NCBI GenBank assembly: GCA_964019415.1
Contig: OZ025876.1
Span: 2,298,502-2,362,501 of the forward strand
Direction of reading: 5' to 3'
Source: Ianthella basta
Lineage: Eukaryota; Porifera; Demospongiae; Verongiida; Ianthellidae
DNA: 64,000 nt
The notes under the pieces are model-generated. The model was not told the DNA's origin and searched no databases. It saw nothing but the letters and a program-made list of their open reading frames with translations. Below are positions 51,101-61,836 of this stretch, piece by piece. Position 1 is the first letter of the stretch. Every line of letters begins with the position of its first letter. The translations under genes and the position numbers were made by a program.

Positions 51101-54100
51101 TGAAAGTCCTCATCCCTGGGCAAAAATTAACGCATAGTGTGCAGTGCATCATAGGCCATCTGCCTGGCTTAGAGACATTTGTACCTTACTAACTGTATGC
51201 ATGTCCAGCACGATTATCCTTTTGTTAATTTCATATTCTTAATCCTATGTTTGTGTGACTAGCAAAAATTAAATAAACATAATATAATCTGCATCAGCAG
51301 AGTAAATGGATACTTACGCGTCCAGCCATCTCATTGTAAATTAAGTTTCACTGCACCCACTATTCGTACTCACCCCTGACTGCATGTCCTTCTGCCTTGG
51401 GTTGCAATGATAGGTCTGTACCAGGTGGTGGAAGAGCTCAACATGGCCATACTGTGCTGCCAGCAGCAGGCAGTTGGAACTTCCGCCCTGCACAAACATA
51501 GTACAGGAGCCATGAGTGTTTATCTACAGTACAGATACTTGCTGACCCCATCAGCACCCTTGGTATCCAGTACCATTTTAGTTATCCTGGACTATAATTA
51601 TACTCATATTGGCAAGGTAACATCTAAACTCCTTTGAAGCAAGCTTGCAACAAAAGTTTAAATGACCATCTGGTCAAGTCAGTGGATCATGCACACCAAA
51701 ATGTCTGATTCACCATAAGTTATCTACCCAGACAAGCCTTTCAATGAGATAGACTAAAATAATCAGCTGTCATAGACAAGATGTCGATATTTTAGGAATG
51801 TGCAAAATAAATAAAATGGATAAAGGGGTGTTAGTGTATGCATGAGTGAGCTGTACAACTACAGCCTAAATGCTGAAGAATAAATATTAGGCGATGGATA
51901 TATCTCTCAAGGTTTTTCAACATTACAAGTACTAGCTGAATACCTGTCTTTGGGTAGTCCCGTGCGCCAGGCCCTACGGCTGGCATGCGAGACTAGTATT
52001 TGGGTGGATTCCAAGCCAATCATGCAAAACATGAGCACGTTTAGGCAAAGCAAGTAACATTATTCTCGTGTGCCAGACCCCTCTGGGGTGCGGTATTATG
52101 GCATACACCGACTTGTGTCCAGGACAAGATCCTGTCCTGGCCGATCAGATTCGCCCTTTGCTATGTGACATCATCCTACATTTAGAGACATGGCGTTGGC
52201 ATGCTTGAAGGATATCATTGGATGCACTTCAACTTCGCTTAGGTACACACTGTAAACAGAGTTCGAACAAGCTGTTCACCCAAAACAATGTGAATTCGGC
52301 ACTCCATCTTCACCATAGCCAAGCAACAGATGACATTGTGCAAATTTTTGTCGTGGCAATACATGTGCTGTGTTTGACTTTGGAATCCTAAGTCTTAAGC
52401 ATCACAATGTTGATGATTAAATGGAAGGACTTACAACAAATGGAACAGCGTGTGATATGAAGAAAGCCAGGTTAGTTTTTACCATTAAATCCCTAACAAA
52501 TGTCTGCACAAGTGCCTAACTGCTATGCAAATCTTGCATGTACATACCTTACTAGTCTCAGGGCAGAATCTGCATAATGGGGTACAGTGTTAGGTACAGT
52601 GGAGCCCCTATAATGCGGAACCCTTTGGAACAAGAGAAGTGTCCTGATTATAGGGGTGTCCGCATTTCAGAGGTACGACTTATATGCCTATACCTTTAAT
52701 TACCTACAATTATCTAATATGCATGAAAAGTATCAAAATAAGAAGATTTTGTAAAGGTAGAGGTGGTTCGCTCGAGTACTCTACTCATGCATCATTTCTG
52801 AAGACGATTCTAAAGGGTAGCTGTTCGCCCATGTTAAAAACACTTTCAAAGCCCTTAGTATAGACGATTTGTGGCACTCGTCAACTTCTGTGCTGTTCCT
52901 GTCACTTGTCAGAGGTAGCGGTGCAAATCAGGGAGTGGCCATTCTCTGGCAGTTGACCGAAATGTCTGGATTATTGGATGGGGTTTATACAGAGTTGTTT
53001 AGGGCGATGCACAGAGTGCTGTCTGCAATACGGAATAACGGGGTGTCCGCATTTCAAGGGGAAGTTTATACAGGTAGAATAGGGCCAATCATTGGGACTT
53101 TAGAAAGTGTCCGCATAATCGAGGTGTCCGCTTTTCAGGGGTGTCTGCAAGGAGGGTTCCAATGTACATGATTGTGTGAAACAAGGTGGACCATGATCAG
53201 TGCAATGCTTTAACCCATTATATCCCAACTTTATATTCTTGCGAGCACACTATGGGCCCAAATTTAAAATGGCAGTCCACATACAAAGTTTGCATACCAC
53301 TTTTTGAAGGCTAGACTGTACTTCTTTGGGCCCAAAAGCCAAAACAAGCTATGGAATTGGTCATGCTGTTCCAAAAGTAGGCTGTGACATGATCCTGACC
53401 TGACCCAAGACTCTTCATAAGCGTGCGCAGCCTAGGAAGATGAGAAAAGTAAGTGGTTGCCTGTTGACAATCTGCTGCCACATCCATCATACCGAATAAT
53501 CCGGTATGATTGAAGTGACAGCAGGTTGTCAACAGGTAACTCTGATTTTACCCAAGGACCACTTTAGATGTTGATCTACTTGTTTAAAGTCGCTTACATC
53601 CATGGTTTGTTGCTGGAGAGTGTCACTAATGGTTCTGTCACTGTTCTGCTCATGAAGGTGATAGTACGTACATAACTTTGCTAATAGTTCGGCACTTGAT
53701 TGCACATCGCATGCGCACTTAGGAAAGACAAAATGCGGGCTGAAAGATGGCCACAGGACTGCCAAAGTTGCTGCAAACAACTTGCCCCTTCATAACAGCT
53801 GAAATAACCATATAAGTGTGTGCCTTTGTCCTTGATGCAAATATGTGTCAATGGGACTTATTAATGGGTAATGGTATCTGAATGACACTGGACTTGCTGC
53901 GAAAAGTGTCTATTAGTAGAAGTGAAAACTATAAAGGGTAAGCTGTGTAAGCATGTCATCATCGTCATAATTTACTATGCACAATTGGCCTTATAGGCAC
54001 AAATTACGTATAATGTGATGTTACAATTAAGCTAGGGTCAAAATATGAGTTCGGCACTTGATTGCACATCGCATGCGCACTTAGGAAAGACAAAATGCGG

Positions 54101-57100
54101 GCTGAAAGATGGCCACAGGACTGCCAAAGTTGCTGCAAACAACTTGCCCCTTCATAACAGCTGAAATAACCATATAAGTGTGTGCCTTTATCCGACTTAT
54201 TAATGGGTAATGGTATCTGAATGACACTGGACTTGCTGCGAAAAGTGTCTATTAGTAGAAGTGAAAACTAAAGGGTAAGCTGTGTAAGCATGTCATCATC
54301 GTCATAAATTACTATGCACAATTGGCCTTATAGGCACAAATTACGTATAATGTGATGTTACAATTAAGCTAGGGTCAAAATATGATAAAACCACTATAAA
54401 TAGTGATGCAAGAAGGCTACTTGCAGACTACAAAGTACCTCGTTCCACTCCTGCACATCAAAGCCCTTTTCTTCCACCAGCCACTTTACAAGCTCCACAT
54501 TTCCACCACAAGCAGCATCGTGGAGCAGTGTAGAATCAAACTGTAAGTTTATGCATATGTACATACATATGAATTAACAAATGACACATGATCACTTCAA
54601 AATCATTGTCCATAATGCAGGTTGGGCTCACCGCATCCTTAGCATACAGATCACAGTGGTACACCTGCAGTAGGTGCTTTACCATATGGAAATGGCCACA
54701 CTTTGCTGCAAACTTGAGTGGTCTGTAGGCATGATCCTAATAGGGTGCGGAATTGGCATATGGACTGTGAACGTTGGTCTAGCATGGCCCACTAGACCCA
54801 ACTATTCATGAACATGTGGAGGCAGAAGAGAAGTTGGATCTAGAAACTATTGTCAATTACACACTGGACACAATGGACGTGTATCAGCAATACATGTGAG
54901 GTATCACTTAGACACTGGGGCAACCTCAACACAGTGTCCAAAGACAAATGTGGCCACTATTTTATTGAAGACATGAAAGATGTTGCGTCTACACTGCCGC
55001 TGATCGTGCCTCCCAGGTAGAAGGGAAGGGTCCTGGATGCTCTCACATTCACTGCTCCCAGCCCAGTACTCATTCCTAGCTGAAAGCTTAGTGAAACCAG
55101 CCACAGCTAGCTTTGGTAAGGCTGCAAGACAGTGATAAAGCCCAAACAATACAGTGAACTTGTAGCTTTTGGGGGGACTGAGCAGGGACAGAGCTCACAA
55201 AGGAATTCCATGCTCAGGCTTCAGGTTCGTATAGCCCTGCCTACTTTCCACTGTGCTGGGACATTCAAACAGTATTGGAAGCTCTATGGACTGAAGCAAT
55301 GGCTCGAAAGTACAAGAGAACCTCAGTTAATAAATGCCCGTGGAGTGGCAAGCTCACCAATTAGAATTAATTTGTCTCTTTTTCACAGTTTCATTGCAGC
55401 TACCAACCAGTCAACAGATTGATGCTGGTGTTTTTAACTGAAGATGTCCCAGTCTGAGTTATTTTCTGGACATTAATCATCTTTGCACAAGTGTTTACGT
55501 CACTGAGAATCATTGTGCCACTTCGAACATTTTACCAATTTTGGACACAAGTTTTCAATTTAGTGTGCTGCTCTTATCTGAGAGTTTGCACTTGCAACTC
55601 TCGTATAATACATGCACAAGTCATAACGTAAGAGACACACTAGCGTCCATTGGTAAAAGATGAATCCAAGAAACATACTCTTTGTAATTGTCTCTAGACA
55701 AATGGATGACATTGCCACTGGTGTGCATGGCTTCAACAACATATCTATTACTTACCTTACTCGGCTCATCAGGCTGCAGCCTGAATCGCTTCACCAGCCA
55801 ATCAAACAAAGATACATTCCCACCATCCGCAGCTCTGTGCAGGACATTTCGCCCATCCTATAATAGATAATGTATAGCTACACTTTAATCCATGCATTAA
55901 GTGACGTTCACTGTGTGACGGGTATAAGCACAAACAGCCATTTGGGTAGCGAACTAAACAGGTAGTATTAATTGCTACGGCGTATAGATTTGGAGTTAGC
56001 AGTTACTGCATGTAACAAACACAAACTAAGGCTTTACCAGTGAAAGCCCCGGTTCTACTCCATAGTCCTCCACAAGGATGTGAACCAGTTCCTCATTTCC
56101 ACTGATAGCAGCTGCGTGAAGCATATCTCTTCCATCCTATACATGTGCAGGGGTACATGTAGAGTAATGGTGAAATTATGGTAAAATGCACAAATATGCC
56201 AGCTGATCATGAATGCTTACTCATATATAGGTGCATACAGACATTGAGCATACTACCATAAAGAACCACATATAACAATGCCTACATTTTCAAGGTGTAA
56301 ATGTTTGTCAAGATTTTCAGTCTAAATGTTGCAGATGCTTAGTGTAAATGTACCAGTGGACAAGCATACACTTCCAGAACAATGTCTGCTAGAATAACTT
56401 TAGCAAATCACTGCCAGGCCACAAAATACAAGCTCCAACTAAATTAAATATATATTACCGTAACCATACTACCACAGAACAAATCTTGCTCAAAGATCTG
56501 CCAAACTTACAGCATCTACCACTTTTGTACTGCAGTGCTGCTCATCTAGCAGATATTGTACAACATCTTTGTTCCCTTTCCATGCAGCAGCAAAGAGTGG
56601 GGTCCAGCCATGCTGTGTAAACAGAGTAAGCAGCACCACCGTGGATGCTAGTCTCAATTCCAGACTCTATTTCTAGTGCGCATATTATTGCACAATCACA
56701 GAGAAATGGGTCTGGTCAGACTTGACTGGCTCCTGGGTTGCCATGAAATGTGTGGAAATTTGTGACATCATCAAAGCCACTTTAGAGCTTTAGACCATAC
56801 GGCCAGCAGGACCAGAAACAGCCACAGTGAACGCTGCAAACAACTCAGCGTTGTAGGGAAGAACCATTTGGTGATATTGGTGTCAATTTCTCCAGTATAC
56901 AAAGTGTCAGGTGTCATGCAGACCATTGGAGGAGTCAAACTGGACAGCACACTTAAGTGAGAGAGCTTCTCACTGACTAATGGGTCACGGTATACTGGAA
57001 CGTGTCCTCAATGAGCGAATAGTCAAAGTTGTGGCTTGTTGGAGCTGCATCCCACTACACTGTACTTCTCTAGCTGATGTGCAGCACTGTCACTGGACTA

Positions 57101-60050
57101 AAGTACCTATTTCCATCTCGCCACTCTTTATGAACTCACTCTGGCACACCGAGACCCAGAAACTGGCGTCCACAAATCCCTGAAGAGGCGAAAATTCTTC
57201 TTTCTGAAGACCAGTATGTTCACTTATCCAAGATCAAAGGAGTCCGTAAACCGTAAACACCTTTTCTGCAATTTGATTGGTCTACTCACATTCCAATAGA
57301 GATCCCAAGAACATGTCAAGTCTGACCAGACCTTATTCCACACGCTATTGTGCAATAATAGGTGCTGGCGTGCGAGACTACATGGATGCAATCACATAAC
57401 TATTATATCAGAGGGTATAGTGTATAACATCCAGTTATATTAACCAGTCATGCAGCACAAACACAGTAGTATATAAGCAGAATTGTAGAATATGACCATA
57501 CACATGCATTTATTACATCTCACACCTCAAAGGGAGCAGCACTTCATTTACAGTACAGTAGGCTATAAAACTTAAATATAAAGAAACTGAAATTCCGAGA
57601 TCTTAGCATTCCACGTTAAGATGAACTACATTAAGTCATACTACTCACCTTCTCTTTCAGATCTGGTTGGCAGTTGTAGTGTTGTATCAAGACCATGACT
57701 GTCTGAAGCTGTCCATAATAGGCAGCCAAATGCACAGGAGACCAGTGGAACTGCAGCACAAATACCGGGATAGTACAACCATAGACTATCTTATGATTCA
57801 GCCAGTCTGGATGAGGGATAATACATGCATGATGGCATTCCACAACAATTTAAAATCCGGTACTACTGGACAGGCTCAGACAAGCTTTAAGATCAACACA
57901 TGTACACATGTAAGGATGTAGGGATGGCGTAAAAGGACAGAAACAAGTAAGATTGCAAAGTGGAGGATTAACCATTGTCCCTACATGCAAGAATGTCGCA
58001 CCGTATAGTCCTACACCCTTGAATGTAGCGACGATGGTTAATCCTCCACTGTGTAATCTTACTTGTTTCTGTCCTTTTATGCCAGCCCTACATCCTCACA
58101 ATTCTTGTAGAAAATGAGGAGGAGGAGGAGGAGGAGGAGGTCAAGGGCGCTCTCTACATGTAGGCACACTTTCGCTGGCAAGTAAGGTTAGCTATGTGCA
58201 CTGTATAGTCCCCACTTCTTCATGGGAAGCTTCGTTTGCTGGTTTTCGGTCATATTGCAGGAGTAGTGCGACTTTTCGTTTGTATGACAGCATACAAAGA
58301 ACCACTGCCATCCCTACATAGACAGCACTACCATGCTGTCTGATGTTCCTTGCACAACATGATGGATGACATAAAATTAATGCAACTCGTTTGAATTAAT
58401 GCAAATCAAAGGCAGGTTCTCGATCAAGAAGCACACCATGGAAGCATTTACTGATGAAAGACAGACTAGAAAGAACACTATCACAGCAACGCCTATTTCA
58501 CACATCAATACAGCATAGATGACATATATTGGTACAGATATGTACTAGGCAGAACTGAAAAGCTACTTCGCTAAGTGCACAATACAAAAACCAGGCTCTG
58601 TTACAGTCTTACATGGCTGTGATCCGTGGACAATTCCACTCTCCAGTCAAAATCCGACGAACTGCCGCGAATTGCTGCTACATTTCTTTAGGGTAGGTAG
58701 AAAGGCTCTTCAAACCAGGTTCCAATCGCGCACATCCGTTTGGAAGCAAAGATGCTTGTGCAATTAATTGATTGGGGACTTCCCCTCGCGATTATGCTGC
58801 GATTGGTGAAAGACCATCGATTAATCGTCATAATCGATTAAATCGCGCACCCCTTCAACATGGTCCACAGACCACCAGCAACTCTAGGAGAAATACACAT
58901 TAGCCTACGTCAGTAATGAATGTGGTCAAAGCCACTACTTTTGCTTACAAGAAGTTGGCCTCCCACCTAGCCACTACAGGCAAGAACATTCACTGAGCAA
59001 TATGGGTTGGTTGTGACTCTGCTCATCTTTCACTGCTGAGATTCATGGTATGTACGTATCTGCATTTGAGAGGTTCATGCTCAATGTACAACCATGTGCT
59101 CGTATACCACTGCATCTGGTGGCCAATGAGGGTCATATCCCTCTTGTGGGTTTAAACTAGTATATACTGAATCTGGTCACACCGTTACCACACCACATAA
59201 TGTGGCTTGCAAACAGCTTTTATGGAAGCCATCAAACAATAAAGACCACCTACTAAGATTACTTTGGGCGTGGGTTCAGCCTGTCAATTTCCAACGTATA
59301 CCTGTCTACACACTTCGGCCAACCCAAAGTCCATGTGTGAATGTACTGCATAATGTGACACTTAGTGATGAACGGCATAATGGGCCTTGAAGGTCACACA
59401 CATTTCCCATGACAAGCAAATCTCCGTGTGCCATTATGCACCAATTGACAGCTGATTGAGCAACACACAGCTGTTGGTAAACCAAGTGGACATATCCCAC
59501 ATGTACAGTTGCTTGACAGAAGTAAAACACTTGTAGGTGTGCTAGCTGAAATAAAATGTACAAGCACTCACCTTGTTGTATACAAAGGGAACCACCGCAG
59601 GAGCTACATCTCCCAACCTTTGTAACATTTCTATGTCTCCATTCATTGCTGCTGTGAGAATGCCTGTCTGAACCTGCGTACATGACATAATGACAAGTCA
59701 TTGGACGCACCCAGGAGACTAAGCACATTGAACTCAGGTAAACACAACACCCACCTGGTCATCAGGATCTGGCCATGCTTGTGGTGAGACCATAGCCTTT
59801 TCATCTCTACAATTCAGACGATGTGAAACAAGAACAAACTGATGATATAGCTAGTATTATTAAAACTATTCTCAGCCTAGACACACAGACTAAAGATAGA
59901 GGCGTGGAGACCCCAGATAATAAGATGCGCTTCTTGGTCTGAAAGAACTTACCCAAAGTCGAGAGATAACTTCTGTTCTTCTTCTCGAATCCATTCCCCT
60001 TCCCTAGAATCGCGATCTGGCACAATGGGGTCGGCAGTTCGGTTGTCCAT
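36147..60050 (-). CDS. Ankyrin-repeat gene 3 (30-exon plan; exon 12 disrupted)
   Basis: Exons 5' to 3': 59953-60050, 59755-59806, 59572-59673, 57649-57750, 56511-56612, 56038-56136, 55756-55857, 54632-54736, 54439-54540, 51374-51487, 50022-50129, [exon 12 split, see 49379-49925], 48747-48848, 48451-48558, 47778-47879, 46960-47163, 46659-46760, 45906-46007, 44186-44287, 43961-44062, 43773-43874, 43364-43465, 43093-43194, 42733-42834, 40688-40789, 39059-39160, 38345-38446, 38059-38160, 37726-37827, 36147-36248. It is a close paralogue of gene 2 with the same splice phases, repeat order and ending (NITMN, then TGA). Exon 13 has a GC donor; exons 6 and 7 have ordinary GT donors. Because exon 12 is a phase-0 module of 102 nt in genes 1 and 2, skipping it leaves an open frame of about 1009 aa. 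So the gene may still be functional with one repeat fewer. If the broken exon is not skipped, the product would be truncated or altered. Confidence 0.82.
36429..36509. mobile_element. 81-bp fold-back element, intron 29 of gene 3
   Basis: GTTAGGAGACCTTTATGGGG...GGGGTGAGGTCTCGACCTCACCCC...CTCCTAAC. The centre is a perfect palindrome and the ends are inverted. Non-coding. Confidence 0.65.
42431..42673. repeat. Dispersed repeat, copy 2
   Basis: Copy of the 15876-16073 repeat, just 3' (low-coordinate side) of exon 24 of gene 3. Confidence 0.5.
43586..43750. repeat. 33-bp tandem repeat, 5 copies
   Basis: Units start at 43586, 43619, 43652, 43685 and 43718, each of the form GTGTTGAACAATAGTTAGGT-TGCTTGTGGAGG. 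It lies in intron 21 of gene 3, ending 22 bp from exon 21. At the same place gene 2 has one diverged unit (about 20038-20072), so the array expanded after duplication. 33 bp equals 11 codons, so the minus-strand frame is open across it. Confidence 0.85.
44367..44480. mobile_element. 114-bp fold-back element with TTAA ends, intron 18 of gene 3
   Basis: TTAAATGCTGACCAA...GGTGTCTCTGAGATTTAGA on the left is mirrored by TCTAAATCTTCAGAGACACC...TTGGTCAGCATTTAA on the right. The centre is GAGGGCGCAAAGCGCCC. TTAA at both ends would suit piggyBac- or Kolobok-type target duplication. Confidence 0.7.
44927..45085. repeat. 54-bp GC-rich tandem repeat, 3 copies
   Basis: Units at about 44927, 44981 and 45035 each contain CGCCCATGCTCTAAAT, ATTTAGAGCATAGGCGC and GAACGCCGCGCGT. 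Every unit holds two internal palindromes (TGCTCTAAAT/ATTTAGAGCA and GGCGCGAACGCCGCGC). It is CpG-dense inside an AT-rich intron of gene 3. Confidence 0.8.
46477..46505. repeat. 29-bp perfect palindrome
   Basis: CAGGTATTCGCACA-T-TGTGCGAATACCTG, in intron 17 of gene 3, next to other TE-like sequence. The role is unknown. Confidence 0.6.
47351..47371. repeat. G tract in intron 15 of gene 3
   Basis: Twenty-one consecutive G residues at the paralogous intron position to 228-241. Gene 2 has only a short GGGGG at about 22780. Confidence 0.85.
49379..49925 (-). pseudogene. Disrupted exon 12 of ankyrin gene 3
   Basis: In genes 1 and 2 exon 12 is an intact 102-nt ankyrin unit (2678-2779 and 25456-25557; ...NSMQLAVLGGH...). 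Here its 5' half lies at about 49886-49925 and its 3' half at 49379-49456, separated by about 430 bp of unrelated sequence. The 3' half still reads GHSDILEALTDNFPLSV and keeps a gtaaac donor. The 5' half has lost one base next to the acceptor and gained one in the run before the Ala-Val codons. The frame therefore returns, but the first residues are scrambled. The exon cannot encode a normal repeat unless the insert is removed, and exon skipping is the likely outcome. Confidence 0.75.
49457..49885. mobile_element. Insertion inside exon 12 of gene 3
   Basis: This is the sequence between the two halves of exon 12. It is bounded by near-copies of one short exon segment, CTCCTAACA on the left and CTCCTATCA on the right, which fits an 8-9 bp target duplication. 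Near its right side it has a long G-rich stretch (about 49854-49876) and a self-complementary block around TTGGCCAGGACAGGGAC. The same block occurs inverted near 52107-52150 in another intron of gene 3, so it belongs to a dispersed family. No transposase was seen. The superfamily is undetermined; the duplication length would suit hAT or Mutator-like elements. Confidence 0.55.
52595..53166. mobile_element. TA-flanked element, 'TACAGTGGAACCCC' family, copy 2
   Basis: Begins TACAGTGGAGCCCCTATAATGC and ends GGAGGGTTCCAATGTA. It carries repeated GGTGTCCGCATTTCA subterminal motifs at both ends. It is related throughout to 31045-31520 but lies in a different intron (intron 9 of gene 3), so it inserted independently. 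Confidence 0.7.
53460..53535. mobile_element. 76-bp fold-back element, intron 9 of gene 3
   Basis: CCTGTTGACAATCTGCTG...CATCATACCG pairs with CGGTATGATTGAAGTGACAGCAGGTTGTCAACAGG around an AATAATC loop. Confidence 0.65.
53687..54385. repeat. Direct tandem duplication, 362 bp then 337 bp
   Basis: The unit starting GTTCGGCACTTGATTGCACA and ending GGGTCAAAATATGA occurs at 53687-54048 and again at 54049-54385. The copies are nearly identical. The second lacks about 25 bp (GTCCTTGATGCAAATATG region) and a few bases elsewhere. It abuts exon 9 of gene 3. The high identity implies a recent event. Confidence 0.9.
56649..57380. mobile_element. 732-bp TAGTCTC-ended element, intron 4 of gene 3
   Basis: Ends TAGTCTC-A-TTCCAG...CTATT and, on the right, AATAATAGGTGCTGGCGTGCGAGACTA. 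Internal inverted repeats are GGTCTGGTCAGACTTGAC and GTCAAGTCTGACCAGACC. Flanks CGTGGATGC and CATGGATGC give a 9-bp target duplication with one mismatch. The interior shows no recognised transposase. Same terminal motif and duplication length as 7854-7945 and 63046-63632. Confidence 0.75.
57909..58116. mobile_element. Fold-back MITE, intron 3 of gene 3
   Basis: Left arm TAAGGATGTAGGGATGGCG...GGACAGAAACAAGTAAGATT; the right arm is its complement, ending CATCCTCACAATTCTTGTAGAAAATG. The centre reads TAGTCCTACACCCTTGAATG. The outermost CATTTTCTACAA repeat survives only on the right here, and only on the left in the copy at 11403-11566. Confidence 0.75.
58116..58140. repeat. GGA microsatellite
   Basis: About eight GGA/GAG units directly after the 57909-58116 element. 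Confidence 0.85.
58230..58345. repeat. Dispersed repeat shared with 21640-21775
   Basis: Second copy of the family described at 21640-21775, immediately right of the 57909-58116 element and a GGA run. Confidence 0.55.
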
Positions 60051-60066
60051 TTCTGGGTGGTTTACC

Positions 60067-60074
60067 GTCACGTG
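60067..60074. promoter_or_regulatory. GTCACGTG box upstream of gene 3
   Basis: Same element as at genes 1 and 2, 17 bp before the gene 3 start codon (60050), followed by CTCTAGTCATGTGACGTAAC. The second motif, TGACGTAA, resembles a CRE/bZIP half-site; gene 2 has a similar TGACGTAACC further out. Function is inferred. Confidence 0.45.
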
Positions 60075-60933
60075 CTCTAGTCATGTGACGTAACCAACAG
60101 GGGGAAGTACCGTATATGTACGTATGCAGCCTGCTGTGCCGTCATGACGTGATCTTCTGACATAGACAGAACAGCTAGGTACGAAAAGAGTGTAAAAGAA
60201 ATTCCTCACGCTGACGATCGCTGTAATGTCTCAATCTTTTGTTACCTTAATTTTCTTCTTCTTCAGTGACAGTGGGCCATCACACTAACGAACCCTATCT
60301 TACTAAACACCTCCTTGATGTTACTAATAGATTTGATCAGTTTCCCCTTCCTGTTTATTCAATTAATTCTTTGAATTCGAAGTGCCTCATGTTTATTCTA
60401 TTAATCTTTCAGTGACTCGTGTTCATTCAATTATATATATACTTTGCCACTTCAACACCTGTCACCTACGGTCATCTGTTTTGTATATAAGCCATGCAGT
60501 CACTCACTTCAGTCCTCACTGTAAGCAGTTGACAAAGGCTCTCAAGCTGAAATGTCCTGCGACCCTCCTTTCTTCAAGCTGCAGTATTGCTCATCTAATG
60601 ATTAAATTTTGCTAAAATTAACTCATGATCATGCAAGTATCTAGCTTAGAATCATAAGCATGGTATCACATGCTCATGCAGAAGAATTGTCAATGAAAAA
60701 AATGTAGAATTATACCATCACATACATTGTGCATATATAATACTGCCAAACAGCAAGATCCTATATCAATGCCTAATTGCATGGAGCCATCATTGATGAC
60801 CATAATTTATACAATAACAATTCAATTATTATAATACCTTATAAGTATACATATCTACATATAAGACCATGTCTTGCAAGAAAGTTTGCATTGTTTATTG
60901 CATCCAAAGTGGCTCAACTATCCTACTTTAGAT
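60075..60933. other. Intergenic, gene 3 promoter side to gene 4 3' end
   Basis: About 0.86 kb of AT-rich DNA. It holds the gene 4 poly(A) signal at its right end and nothing else I can support. A stretch near 60528-60560 (cagttgacaaaggctctcaagctgaaatg) resembles one at 38640-38670, which hints at another dispersed repeat. Confidence 0.5.
60894..60899 (-). terminator. Poly(A) signal AATAAA for gene 4
   Basis: AATAAA on the minus strand about 35 nt after the TAA stop of gene 4, supporting 60934 as a true gene end. No canonical AATAAA was found in the equivalent place after gene 3. Confidence 0.5.
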
Positions 60934-61728
60934 TTAATCCAACAGAGCTGCTACCACTGTATCCTTGCCACCATGTAGGGCCATATCCACTGCTGTCAGT
61001 CCCATCTGTAGGCAGCAAATGCATTCATGTACATATATAATATCACAACAATGCATACAAACAGGAGCTAACCTTATTGCAAATGCTGATGTCACAGTTG
61101 AGCTCCTTCAGTTGTTTAATGACACTAATTTGTCCTGCTCGTGCGGCAGTGTGCAAGGCAGTTTCACCACCCTATGTACATGTTGCACACAAAAGTAAGC
61201 ATACAGTAGACCTTCCTTAACCAGGCACCATGGGACCGGGTAGTGCGCGTAACTCAGAAATGTCCGTATCTTAGAAATCTCAACAATAAAGATTAAATGC
61301 AATGTAATTGCAATAATTACAGTTAAACTGTAATACAGTACATATGGTACTGTACTGTAATACAGTTTTTTATGAATCAGGCACACATGTGCACTGCCTG
61401 TGATACAGAACATACAGGAATGAACTTAAATATTTCGATTACAGGACACTGAAACAAGTCATCAGTATGTTTGAGAATTACACATAACAAGCTATTTAAC
61501 ATGTAACATAACAACCTACTATACGTACTGTAATACAGTACATATACATATTAAAAGCTATAGCTAAGTTATAAATTTTTTTGATTTTTGATTTTTTTAT
61601 AAACAAGTATTTCGAGTTAAAAACTCGTGGGGCTGCCGCCCCAACTTGAAATACTTGCTCCCTTCGGTCGCAGCTCTGTCACTCACAATAGGTAAACATG
61701 ACATCGTGTCATAATACCTCAGTAACCT

Positions 61729-61760
<32 letters not shown>

Positions 61761-61798
61761 CACTATCACCAGACACGAGACACACACACACACACACG

Positions 61799-61836
<38 letters not shown>

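Noticed and set aside
56980..57183. Possible transposase frame inside the 56649-57380 element
   Set aside because: Only 67 codons with no DDE-type motif; too little to call.
1..60050. One giant ankyrin gene with internal duplications
   Set aside because: In-frame terminal exons with stop codons at 8381 and 36147, a poly(A) signal after gene 2, and repeated first exons with promoter boxes at 7204, 33372 and 60050 show separate genes.
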